From contig NZ_JABUXU010000015.1 in NCBI RefSeq assembly GCF_014897675.1, positions 1-64,000 on the forward strand: DNA of 64,000 bases. The letters run 5' to 3'. Below the pieces are notes generated by a model, which ran no database searches, was not told where the DNA came from, and saw only the letters and a list, made by a program, of their open reading frames with translations. The position numbers and the translations under genes are program-made. Origin of the DNA: Advenella sp. FME57. GTDB lineage: Bacteria; Pseudomonadota; Gammaproteobacteria; Burkholderiales; Burkholderiaceae_B. Below are positions 56,516 to 64,000 of this stretch, in pieces (position 1 is the first letter of the stretch; the number at the start of each line of letters is the position of its first letter).

Positions 56516-57307
56516 TCACTGCTTTCCGATCAGGATTTTATCCAGTCCGTACACACGATCCAGTACGAACATGGTGATCGCAGTCAGCACAATGATGAGC
56601 GCCGATACGGCAGACAGCATCGGATTGATCGATTCGGTCGCATACATGTACATTTTGACGGGCAGCGTAATGGTAGTGGGCGAAGTCAGGAAGACGGACA
56701 TGGTCAGTTCATCAAAACTGTTGATGAATGCCAGGATCCACCCGCCGAAAATACCCGGCAGAATCAGGGGAAAGGTGATGCGCCGAAACACCGTCCACTT
56801 GCCCGCGCCCAGCGACTCTGCGGCATGCTCAATACTTTTGTCAAAGCCCACCAGGGACCCCAGCACCAGCCGTATCACATACGGGGTTACGATGATGACA
56901 TGGCCAAGAATGAGCCATAGCAGGCTGCCGCGAACGCCCAGCATGGCAAACAGGCGCAGCAGCGCGACGCCCATGACCAAGCTGGGAATCATCAATGGCG
57001 ACAGAAACAGGCCGTTGACCACATGCCGGAAACGAAATTGTCCGCGGGCAATGGCAAACGCCGCGGGCAGCGCCAATGCTGCACTGATGGAAGCGCTGGC
57101 AAAGGCGACCCACAGACTGGTCTGGAATGCAGCAATAAAACCCGATTCGTTAAAGACAGCCCGGAACCAGCGCAATGAAAAACTGGTGGTCGGAATGGAC
57201 AGCACATCTTCCGGTGTGAAGGCCACCAGGCAAACGATGACCAGCGGCGCAAGAATGAAGATCGTAACCAGCGTGTTGAACAACAGAGAAAGGGGTCCGT
57301 TTTTCAT
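56516..57307 (-). CDS. ABC transporter permease (PotC type)
   Basis: The 263-residue inner-membrane protein has about six hydrophobic segments and an EAA-type loop (IEHAAESLGAGKWTVFRRITFP). It resembles PotC/PhnV-like permeases. With the partner at 57311 and the ATPase at 58186 it forms an importer for a polyamine-, opine- or imino-acid-like compound. Three bases separate it from the preceding permease gene. Confidence 0.9.
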   Translation of the reverse strand: MKNGPLSLLFNTLVTIFILAPLVIVCLVAFTPEDVLSIPTTSFSLRWFRAVFNESGFIAAFQTSLWVAFASASISAALALPAAFAIARGQFRFRHVVNGLFLSPLMIPSLVMGVALLRLFAMLGVRGSLLWLILGHVIIVTPYVIRLVLGSLVGFDKSIEHAAESLGAGKWTVFRRITFPLILPGIFGGWILAFINSFDELTMSVFLTSPTTITLPVKMYMYATESINPMLSAVSALIIVLTAITMFVLDRVYGLDKILIGKQ

Positions 57308-57310
57308 TGT

Positions 57311-58189
57311 TTACCCCAAACTGCGCTTATAGGAGCGCTCGAGAATTTGATTGTAGGACATCATAATGATCAGATTCATGATCAGCAGCAGCATGGCCAG
57401 CGCCGCGCCCATGGGCCAGTTCAGATCAATCATGAATTGTTCATAGATGCTGTTGGACACCATGCGGGACCGACCACCGCCCAGCAGCACGGGAATCGCG
57501 AACGCGCTTGTTGAAAGACCAAAGACAATCAGGCTGCCCGACAAAATACCCGGCGTGGCCTGCGGCAGAATGACCCGTTTGATGGTCTGCCATTTGGAGG
57601 CATTGAGCGAATAAGCCGCCTTGATGGTTTGCGGATCAATCTTGTTGAGCGACGTCCACACGGGAATGATCATAAACGGCAACATGACATGCACCAGGCC
57701 GATCACTACTGCCGAGGAGGTGTACAGCAGCGACCCCAGGCCCATCATCTGGGTTAACTTGCCAATGGGCGACATGGGATTGAGCAGCATGCTCCAGCCA
57801 AAAGCCCGCACCACAAGTGAAATAAGCAGAGGTGACAGGATGACCAGCAGGAAAACAGAATTCCACGGCGCTTTCATGCGACTTAAGATATACGATTCCG
57901 GTACACCGATCAGCACGCAGATAATGGTGACCAGGCCCGATATCCACAGCGTGCGCCAAAATACCGTGAGCGTGTAGTTACTGGTGAATATTTCAATGTA
58001 CTGTTCGAGCGTCCAGCCCGCTTGCACGCCCAGGTCGTAATCGTAAGGTCTGAATGAGAGCACGATGGTAAGCACCAGCGGCACGATCAGCAAGCCAATG
58101 AAAAGCAGGGTCAGCGGCATGGCGCCCAGAAAACTTAAGCGCCGCTTGCGCGCTGGCGCAGCGCCAGGATCAGGATGAGTCATGGTCAC
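57311..58189 (-). CDS. ABC transporter permease (PotB type)
   Basis: The 292-residue protein has six membrane spans and an EAA-type loop (IKAAYSLNASKWQTIKRVILP). A basic N-terminal tail (ARKRRLSFLGAMP) faces the cytoplasm. It resembles PotB permeases. Its start overlaps the ATPase stop by four bases, so the two are coupled. Confidence 0.9.
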   Translation of the reverse strand: MTMTHPDPGAAPARKRRLSFLGAMPLTLLFIGLLIVPLVLTIVLSFRPYDYDLGVQAGWTLEQYIEIFTSNYTLTVFWRTLWISGLVTIICVLIGVPESYILSRMKAPWNSVFLLVILSPLLISLVVRAFGWSMLLNPMSPIGKLTQMMGLGSLLYTSSAVVIGLVHVMLPFMIIPVWTSLNKIDPQTIKAAYSLNASKWQTIKRVILPQATPGILSGSLIVFGLSTSAFAIPVLLGGGRSRMVSNSIYEQFMIDLNWPMGAALAMLLLIMNLIIMMSYNQILERSYKRSLG

Positions 58190-59265
58190 AGATTCCCGGC
58201 GGGCTCGGCTGTCAGCACCTTGAGCGCACCTTCATGCCAGTCCAGGCTTACGTTCTCGCCGATTTTATAAACCTGCTGGTGGTTATTGATGACCGACACG
58301 ATGATTAGCCCGAAAGCGGTCTGTACTTCGTACATCCACAAATTGCCGAGGAAAAAACTGTTTTTGACCGAACCGGCAAAGCGCCCCTGGCCTTGTCGGC
58401 CGATCACGATTTTTTCAGGACGCAATGACATCAGTGCGTCGCAGCTGCCTGAACTTGGCGCAATGTTCGACTCGTTCTTCAGGGTAATGCGGTGACCATC
58501 CAGATCGAACTGGCGGCCCTGCTCTGAAACGGTAAGCGTGACCTCAAAGGTATTGGTCTTGCCAACGAAGCGGGAAATAAAGGGCGTGGCCGGGTTCTCA
58601 TACATGACGTAAGGCTCATCAATTTGTATGACTTTGCCCTCTCGCATGACGACCACACGATCGCTGACCGACAGCGCTTCGGCCTGGTCATGCGTAACCA
58701 TGATAGTGGTGGTGCCTGCCTGCTGCTGAATCCGGCGCAGCTCAAATTGCATCTCTTCACGCAGGTTGGCATCCAGATTCGACAAGGGTTCATCCAGCAA
58801 CAATACCGGCGGCTGAATGACCAGGGCGCGAGCCAGGGCCACGCGCTGGCGCTGGCCACCCGACAGTTCGCGCGGATAGCGCTGTGCAAACTTCTCCAGT
58901 TGCGCCATGGCCAGTGCATCCTTGACACGCCTGGCAATATCTCTGCCGGTTATCTTGCGCATTTCCAGACCAAAGGCCACGTTCTTTTCCACCGTCATAT
59001 GCGGAAAAAGCGCATACGTCTGGAAAACAATCCCCAGCCCTCTTTCATTGGGTTTTGCAAATGTGATGTCTTTGCCATCCAGAATAATGCTGCCAGCGGT
59101 AACGTCAACGAATCCGGCAATCATCTGCAGAGTGGTGGTCTTGCCACAGCCCGAAGGACCAAGCAGTGAAACGAACTCCCCTTTGGCGACATCAAGAGAC
59201 AGGTTGTCGACGGCAGTGGTATCCGCAAATATTTTGGTCAGGCCGTGCAACTGCAAAAAAGACAT
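58186..59265 (-). CDS. ABC transporter ATPase (PotA type)
   Basis: The 359-residue protein has Walker A GPSGCGKTT (36-44), signature LSGGQRQRVALARAL, Walker B LLLDEPLSNLD, and a C-terminal TOBE-like domain (LRPEKIVIGRQGQ). This is the PotA/FbpC architecture. It drives import by the two permeases. It is the first gene of a seven-gene minus-strand operon running to 52604, divergent from an IclR regulator. Confidence 0.93.
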   Translation of the reverse strand: MSFLQLHGLTKIFADTTAVDNLSLDVAKGEFVSLLGPSGCGKTTTLQMIAGFVDVTAGSIILDGKDITFAKPNERGLGIVFQTYALFPHMTVEKNVAFGLEMRKITGRDIARRVKDALAMAQLEKFAQRYPRELSGGQRQRVALARALVIQPPVLLLDEPLSNLDANLREEMQFELRRIQQQAGTTTIMVTHDQAEALSVSDRVVVMREGKVIQIDEPYVMYENPATPFISRFVGKTNTFEVTLTVSEQGRQFDLDGHRITLKNESNIAPSSGSCDALMSLRPEKIVIGRQGQGRFAGSVKNSFFLGNLWMYEVQTAFGLIIVSVINNHQQVYKIGENVSLDWHEGALKVLTAEPAGNL

Positions 59266-59452
59266 ACGTCCTCACTTCGTTCATTTTGATATTGTTCCGC
59301 AGACTGCACTGTTCTCGTACGCGCCGCATCGTGTGACGTGATGCTGCGGTAAACAACCAGGAATGCAATTAGGGAGGCGCCCAACTGCCATGCTGTTTAT
59401 GACAGTAGTATTCAAAGCTCGATAATTGTCCCTTGCATCGCCTGTTTTATAT

Positions 59453-59470
59453 ATTGGTATTTCTACCAAT
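59453..59470. promoter_or_regulatory. Perfect palindrome between the transporter operon and iclR-type gene
   Basis: ATTGGTA and TACCAAT flank a 4-base spacer TTTC. It lies in the divergent promoter region upstream of both units, within 85 bases of the regulator start. A small dyad of this kind in this place is a good candidate IclR-family operator. Confidence 0.55.
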
Positions 59471-59552
59471 AAAATTATTTTTATTTATATTTCATTTATT
59501 GGAAAAATATATATAATATTCAATTATTAATTTCATTTAACAGAATATCATC

Positions 59553-60371
59553 ATGGACCAGCAATCTACAGGCGTGCAAGGTGTGCTTACCAAGGGCTTG
59601 GGTATTTTGCGCTTGCTTAGCGACGCAGGACCGCAAGGGTTGCGTGTGACCGACATTGCCCGCCAGCTTGAACAATCCCAGGCAACGGTGCACCGGCTTT
59701 TGCAAACGCTGATCGCCGAAGGCTTTGTCGTGCAACGCCAGGGAAGCAAATCCTATGCGCTGACCCTGGAGCTGTTTTCCCTGGTGGCCCGTGCGCATCA
59801 TCAGGAATCGTCGCTGCGCGCCATCTGCCGCAGTTCCATTCTCAGAATTGTGGGAACGCTGCAGGACTCGGCGTTTGTGCTTTTACGTGATCGCTATGAC
59901 GTGGTGTGTATCGATAAAATGGAAGGTAGCTATATCACGCAGTCGTTGACCGGCGGCATTGGAGGGCGCATCCCCATCGGACTGGGCCAGGGAAGCATTG
60001 CCATTCTTGCTGCCTTGCCGGAAAGCGAACAGAATGCCATCCTGGCTTTCAACATACCGCGCTTTTACCAGGACGACGGGATCGATGAGCCGCAGTTGCG
60101 CGCAAGAATCCGGCAAACGCAACAGAACGATTATGTGCTGAACACGGGCCCCGGCAAACTGACGGGTATTGGCGGTATTGCTGTGGCATTTACCGACACC
60201 ACGGGCTATCCGGTAGGCGCAATCGGGCTAAGCGTTCTTACTGAACGGCTGACTCAGGAACGCCTGCCCTTTATTGTCGATATTCTGAAACGTGAAGCAG
60301 CGGCGATCAGCAGTAATCTGAATCCCTTTGATCCGGCGCTGGGCAGCCCGCACATGGCGCTGTCAAACTAA
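59553..60371 (+). CDS. IclR-family transcriptional regulator
   Basis: The 272-residue protein has an N-terminal winged helix (GLRVTDIARQLEQSQATVHR then LLQTLIAEGFV) and a C-terminal IclR effector domain (GQGSIAILAAL, GPGKLTGIGGIAVAFTD, PVGAIGLSV). It is divergent from the transporter-dehydrogenase operon and probably represses or activates it in response to the substrate. A palindrome at 59453-59470 is the likely operator. The ribosome site before the ATG is weak. Confidence 0.9.
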   Translation: MDQQSTGVQGVLTKGLGILRLLSDAGPQGLRVTDIARQLEQSQATVHRLLQTLIAEGFVVQRQGSKSYALTLELFSLVARAHHQESSLRAICRSSILRIVGTLQDSAFVLLRDRYDVVCIDKMEGSYITQSLTGGIGGRIPIGLGQGSIAILAALPESEQNAILAFNIPRFYQDDGIDEPQLRARIRQTQQNDYVLNTGPGKLTGIGGIAVAFTDTTGYPVGAIGLSVLTERLTQERLPFIVDILKREAAAISSNLNPFDPALGSPHMALSN

Positions 60372-60447
60372 TGGACAGCAATTTAATCCACATGTATTGC
60401 GATCGCAATATGCTGTGCAGTAACCGGCGCAGCATGTACAGGTATTG

Positions 60448-61776
60448 TTAACGCTCGGCGCTGGCCCTGATTCCCTGAAAGAAAATAGCGCTTTTCACAC
60501 CCAACGCCCGCAACGGCTCCGGCGGCAACCAGGACGGCCCCCCCAGCCCCAATACCGCATCCAGCTCTTCGGACCGATGGTTCAGCATAAGCTCGGCCAA
60601 CAGGCGCCCGTTTACCGTGCCACGCAGCACACCCGAGCCATTGCACCCGAGCGAGCCGTAGATGCCATCGGCCAGTTTGCCGAAAAAGATGCCGCCGTTA
60701 CGCGTAAGCGCGGTAGTGCCTCCCCAGACATACTCAAACTCGTGCGATGCCATTTGTGGAAAGCGCCGTTTGTAATAATGCGTCAGCATGGTGGTATAGG
60801 CAGCAGCACTGCGCTCTGACTCATAGGAATAGGCGCTACGCACCATGAAACGGTTGCCCGACACCTTGCGCAGCGTCGTGCCAAGGCGGTGAGCCGGCAG
60901 CAGGCCCCATTGCCTGGCTGGCCCCAGGGCAGCGGCCTGTTCATCCGAGAGCGCCGGGGTCAGCCCGGCATACGTGTAGATCGCAATCAGGCGGTCTTTC
61001 AGGAAACCCAGTTTGCGGGCAAAAGCGTTATTGGCGATTACCAACTGGCCGGCGGAAAAATCGCCCTTACTCGTCGATACCGTGTAGCGGCCTGCACTGC
61101 CGGCAATACGATTGGCAAATGTTTCTTCCAGCAAAGTGACATTTTCCGACAGGGTGTCGGCCAGGCCACGATGCATGGCCGCAGGCTGGACAAAAACATT
61201 ATTGCGCGTGTAATAACCAAAATCGTAATACCGCGTGCCCAGTCGCTGCGCCAGTTGATCCTGGCTCAGCACTTCACTGTCAATGCCCAGCCGGTTGTTT
61301 TTGTCTATGCCCGACAGCAGGGAAGCCTTGCCGGTCGGAGTGGCCGACGCATTGTATTTACCGCTGTTTTCATCCCAGTCGCATTCAATCCTGTTCTCCT
61401 GCAAGGTGCGCTTGAGCCACTGCAGCCCCTGTTCATAAACACGAATTTGCATGCGTCCCAGAAGGTCGTCCTGCGCCGGATCCGTCGCAATGCCAGAGCG
61501 GGGAAACGTGGACATGAATCCGGAATTGCGGCTTGATGAACCCTCGCCGATGACGCTGCCTTCCAGAACAAGCACTGATTTTTCCGGCGCCAGCTGCGCC
61601 AGGCGGCGGGCTGCCGACAGACCGGTAAAGCCCGCCCCGATGACAATGAAATCAAAAGCACGCAGGCCTTGCGGTTCAGTGGTGGCCGTGCGTACAGGCA
61701 ACAGCGCGTTCCAGCCGGAATGGTTGTTATAGTGGGGTAAAAAGGGATTTTTCACGCGTGTCAACTTCGGAGACAA
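60448..61776 (-). CDS. FAD-dependent oxidoreductase (PuuB/amine oxidase-like)
   Basis: The 442-residue protein has a FAD-binding fold FDFIVIGAGFTGLSAARRLA, VIGEGSSSRNSGFM, and C-terminal YVWGGTTALTRNGG and GSLGCNGSGVLRGTVNGR. This matches DAO-superfamily enzymes such as gamma-glutamylputrescine oxidase. Convergent with the IclR gene and near the polyamine/opine-type operon, it may work in the same pathway. The start is uncertain: the listed one is a TTG at 61776, and nearby TTG or GTG codons are alternatives. Confidence 0.85.
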   Translation of the reverse strand: MSPKLTRVKNPFLPHYNNHSGWNALLPVRTATTEPQGLRAFDFIVIGAGFTGLSAARRLAQLAPEKSVLVLEGSVIGEGSSSRNSGFMSTFPRSGIATDPAQDDLLGRMQIRVYEQGLQWLKRTLQENRIECDWDENSGKYNASATPTGKASLLSGIDKNNRLGIDSEVLSQDQLAQRLGTRYYDFGYYTRNNVFVQPAAMHRGLADTLSENVTLLEETFANRIAGSAGRYTVSTSKGDFSAGQLVIANNAFARKLGFLKDRLIAIYTYAGLTPALSDEQAAALGPARQWGLLPAHRLGTTLRKVSGNRFMVRSAYSYESERSAAAYTTMLTHYYKRRFPQMASHEFEYVWGGTTALTRNGGIFFGKLADGIYGSLGCNGSGVLRGTVNGRLLAELMLNHRSEELDAVLGLGGPSWLPPEPLRALGVKSAIFFQGIRASAER

Positions 61777-62009
61777 AAAACTGAAGAGCTTTCCATCATA
61801 AGTGGCCAGCGGTAATTTTCAATTGTTTTATCACATCAGAACGAAAACCGCGGCAAATGTGTAATCTATCTGCAACATGGTGCGCCGATGGTGCCTGTTT
61901 GGTCACAGTGCCGTACATGCAGGAGACGACCGCAAAACAATTCGCTGAGCACGGATCCAGGGCGGCAGTGGAAGCAAGCCATGAAGTACCTGGCGGTAAC
62001 CATGACGAT

Positions 62010-62471
62010 TTATTTGATGGCGATATGCACGCTAACTTCGATCGCCGTTTCCTCGCGTCCCCGATAGACTTCGAAATCGGTGGTGTAGGCCCGCTGGTGG
62101 GGCGTGTCTTCACGTTTGAAATAATCCCAGATATCGAGCCATACCCGGATGACCGTTTCGGGCATTTTCCCCTTGCCGCTAAAGACCAGATACTGTCCCG
62201 AAGGTACGGTGACCTCGACCAGATCCAGATTGCATTTTTTGGGTTTCTGGTCGGCCCCTGCCGTCACGGTATACCGGCCGTCCTGATCCGATTCGTAGCC
62301 CCCATAGACACCATAGACTGGCGCATCTGCAGGTAACTCAGGAACCAGTTCGGTATACACATCATGCCAGAGCAGAGGCAGCCGTGCCGTCTTCAAGGTA
62401 TCTTCATCGGCATTGCTGGTGCGGGTCTGAACGCCGAATATGCGAAATGACGGCAGGTTAACAGTGTGCAT
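62010..62471 (-). CDS. GyrI-like/AraC effector-binding domain protein
   Basis: The 153-residue protein fits the GyrI-like small-molecule-binding family: SFRIFGVQTRTSN, VYGVYGGYESDQDGRYTV, VEVTVPSGQYLVFSGKG, VIRVWLDIWDYF and TDFEVYRG are characteristic. It has no DNA-binding domain, so it probably acts as a stand-alone ligand-binding protein. Its ligand and partner are unknown. Confidence 0.8.
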   Translation of the reverse strand: MHTVNLPSFRIFGVQTRTSNADEDTLKTARLPLLWHDVYTELVPELPADAPVYGVYGGYESDQDGRYTVTAGADQKPKKCNLDLVEVTVPSGQYLVFSGKGKMPETVIRVWLDIWDYFKREDTPHQRAYTTDFEVYRGREETAIEVSVHIAIK

Positions 62472-62525
62472 AGTATGTCTCTTTCAATACCATGCAACGG
62501 CTGCGTAACACGGCGTGATTCCGGT

Positions 62526-62714
62526 TTAAAGCTGGCGCACCGAGGCGATTTTTTTGTCGGTAGTGTACTGGCTCAGGGCGTAGACCGCCCACAAAGCGGC
62601 AGGCAGCCAGCCGATTAACGTGATTTGCAAAATAAGGCAGATGATGCCGGCTATCGGGCGTCCAATCGTAAAAAATGCAACAAAAGGCAGAAAAATGGCA
62701 AGCAGTAATCTCAT
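62526..62714 (-). CDS. Pmp3/YqaE-family small membrane protein
   Basis: This 62-residue protein has two hydrophobic helices (LLLAIFLPFVAFFTIG and GIICLILQITLIGWLPAALW) and the IGRPIAGIICLILQ pattern of the Pmp3/YqaE/UPF0057 family. Members affect membrane potential and stress tolerance. It is a stand-alone gene. Confidence 0.85.
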   Translation of the reverse strand: MRLLLAIFLPFVAFFTIGRPIAGIICLILQITLIGWLPAALWAVYALSQYTTDKKIASVRQL

Positions 62715-62939
62715 GAAAAATTCCGTAATACGATGCAGTTATTGTAGGGCGATATAACGTCGCAGATGGCGACGAATCACGTAATATCAAGGCTGTATTA
62801 TAACGGTCGGCAACACCCTTGACAGTATCCAGGCGACCGACACACAGAACCCGCCTCTTACTGTCTCCCTCGCCGGCCCTTTTGGTTAATCTTCACCCTT
62901 TCGCTTTATTTGAGCTTCATTTCTATAAAAGGATCGCGT

Positions 62940-63479
62940 ATGTCTCCACAGGATATTCTTGAATTCTGGTTTGAACAAACCCCTTCTGAGCAATGGTTTA
63001 CCAGCGATCCGCAACTTGATGCAACAATTTGCGAACGTTTTACCGAGGTATGGCAACAGGCCACGCGCGCCGAGCTAAGCGGCTGGCGCAGCTCCATTCG
63101 GGGACGCCTTGCAGAGATCATTGTATTGGATCAGTTCTCGCGCAACATCGGCCGCGGCACACCCCTGGCATTTGCCCATGACACGATGGCGCTGGTGCTC
63201 TCCCAGGAAGCAACGCGTACCACCGAATTTGCCGATCTGACGCAACAGGAGAACAATTTTTTGCTGATGCCCATGATGCATTCTGAATCAACCGTGATTC
63301 ACCAGGCGGCCGAATGCCTGTTTCGCAAATATGGTTCAAATGAGTCGTATCAGTTTGAACTGAAACACAAGGCCATCATCGACGCTTTCGGTCGTTATCC
63401 GCATCGCAACGAGATTCTGGGGCGCCCATCGACGCCCGAGGAAATCACCTTCCTGCAGCAACCGGGCTCATCGTTTTGA
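62940..63479 (+). CDS. DUF924-family protein
   Basis: The 179-residue protein carries ILEFWFEQTPSEQWF, IIVLDQFSRNIGRGTP, FLLMPMMHSES and GRYPHRNEILGR, the hallmarks of DUF924 (PF06041). The fold is TPR-like and the function is unknown. The start at 62940 is preferred over an upstream one because AAAGGA lies a suitable distance before it. Confidence 0.92.
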   Translation: MSPQDILEFWFEQTPSEQWFTSDPQLDATICERFTEVWQQATRAELSGWRSSIRGRLAEIIVLDQFSRNIGRGTPLAFAHDTMALVLSQEATRTTEFADLTQQENNFLLMPMMHSESTVIHQAAECLFRKYGSNESYQFELKHKAIIDAFGRYPHRNEILGRPSTPEEITFLQQPGSSF

Positions 63480-63870
63480 TGCCTGCCGCTCTTGTGCGCC
63501 TGGTCGCGCCCTCCTCTGGATAATTGCAGCCTGAATGCGGCTTGGGGGCCTTGACTGCGCCAGTCGGCCAGCCCGACCGTATCGAAAAACGGCTCCCGGC
63601 GCAACGGATCGGCGGCCTCAAGCGTGCCCCAAGGCTTACGCAGGACTGAATTTTCCGAACTTTCACAACAGAATCGGGCCGTTTGCGCGTTCGTTTTCAG
63701 AAAATATTTGACCGTGATTTTTTCTGTGATTATCATTAATTGACCAAGCAATTATTGCTTACCCAATTAATTGAACCTACATAATTCCAGCCGATCGAGA
63801 AAACGGGCGATGTCGCTGGCATTGCCTGGTCCCGCATTGGCCTGGCTGATCATCACGGTTACCATCTTCC
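63480..63870. other. Intergenic region holding a nested palindrome
   Basis: No gene is supported in this gap. A 118-codon minus-strand frame overlaps the DUF924 gene and is rejected. The last third contains the nested palindrome annotated at 63736-63770. Confidence 0.4.
63736..63770. promoter_or_regulatory. Nested palindrome, candidate operator
   Basis: AAGCAAT and ATTGCTT form a perfect inner dyad centred on T63753. TTAATTG (63736-63742) and CAATTAA (63764-63770) form an outer pair on the same centre. Only the three bases between arms break the symmetry. It sits about 100 bases before an unfinished gene, as an operator might. Confidence 0.6.
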
Positions 63871-64000
63871 ATGAGCTCCAATTCAAATACAACGACGGTC
63901 ACCCCCGACGCACCGTCCGCCGTTCCTGCTTCTTCCGCTGAGGGAACAAAAGCAAAACAAAAGAAAAAGCCTGCCGGCAACAAACGCGGTTTTCTGTTCA
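63871..64000 (+). CDS. N-terminus of an unidentified gene (partial)
   Basis: Forty-three codons are present, running off the window end. They read Ser/Thr/Ala/Pro-rich sequence (MSSNSNTTTVTPDAPSA) then a Lys-rich KAKQKKKPAGNKRG before a likely hydrophobic start FLF. This is the usual cytoplasmic tail of HlyD/EmrA-type membrane-fusion proteins, but the family cannot be confirmed from so little sequence. Confidence 0.45.
   Translation, partial: MSSNSNTTTVTPDAPSAVPASSAEGTKAKQKKKPAGNKRGFLF

Noticed and set aside
60396-60409. 14-bp palindrome ATTGCGATCGCAAT between convergent genes
   Set aside because: It is perfect but short, lies downstream of two convergent genes and has no T-run. I cannot support either an operator or a terminator call.
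63395-63751. 118-codon minus-strand frame after the DUF924 gene
   Set aside because: It overlaps the DUF924 coding end, has an odd composition and no family signature.
1-64000. CRISPR arrays, rRNA genes, prophage
   Set aside because: No spaced direct-repeat array, rRNA-like stretch or phage structural genes were seen. The repeats found are IS copies and small dyads.

Overview
The window looks like a betaproteobacterial chromosome segment, most likely from the Alcaligenaceae (for example an Advenella relative). This rests on gene style and family flavour, not on a database search. About the first 46 kb is an accessory polysaccharide island with AT-rich genes and insertion-sequence debris. From about 46.4 kb onward the genes are visibly more GC-rich and look like ordinary chromosomal metabolism and transport.

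Layout. 1-2.8 kb: tail of an unknown gene, a long AT-rich intergenic region with palindromes, and a Hint-domain protein. 3-11 kb: an orphan KpsC-like half, insertion-sequence material (one intact IS3-family element with a 4-bp target duplication and several remnants), a putative rhamnosyltransferase-like gene clipped by that IS, a sulfotransferase-like gene, and a full two-domain KpsC. 11-18.6 kb: galU, then a sulfate block (SLC13-type permease, cysQ, cysD, cysNC) that would import sulfate, activate it to PAPS and remove PAP. The cysD frame carries an N-terminal extension that looks like a catalytically dead IS630-type transposase. 18.8-29 kb: two related alpha/beta-hydrolase-like proteins (one without the expected catalytic residues), a third hydrolase, a GT4-GT2 fusion, small unknown genes and a secreted GH5 glycosidase. 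29.6-44.4 kb: the capsule operon on the minus strand, running kpsE, kpsD-type exporter, kpsM, kpsT, a GT2, a GT14, a sulfotransferase, a pyruvyltransferase, another GT, a 1065-residue GT14 with four C-terminal repeats, and galE, with kpsS divergent from kpsE.

Taken together, the first 46 kb encodes an ABC-transporter-dependent (KpsC/KpsS, poly-Kdo-linker type) capsule. UDP-glucose and UDP-galactose would come from pgi, galU and galE. Two sulfotransferases plus a dedicated PAPS module suggest a sulfated, probably also pyruvylated, capsule. That is inference: the genes are clear, the sulfated product is not demonstrated.

46.8-64 kb: a FUSC membrane protein, a GntP-family permease, a tannase-family lipoprotein, and a seven-gene polyamine/opine-type ABC transporter plus HcnABC-like dehydrogenase operon with a divergent IclR regulator. 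Then come a further amine-oxidase-like flavoprotein, a GyrI-like protein, a Pmp3/YqaE peptide, a DUF924 protein and the start of an unfinished gene behind a striking nested palindrome.

The most unusual items are the transposase-CysD fusion with two perfect inverted repeats in its upstream region, the GT14 protein with an A-B-A-B repeat tail, and the hydrolase paralogue pair in which one member has lost its nucleophile and histidine.
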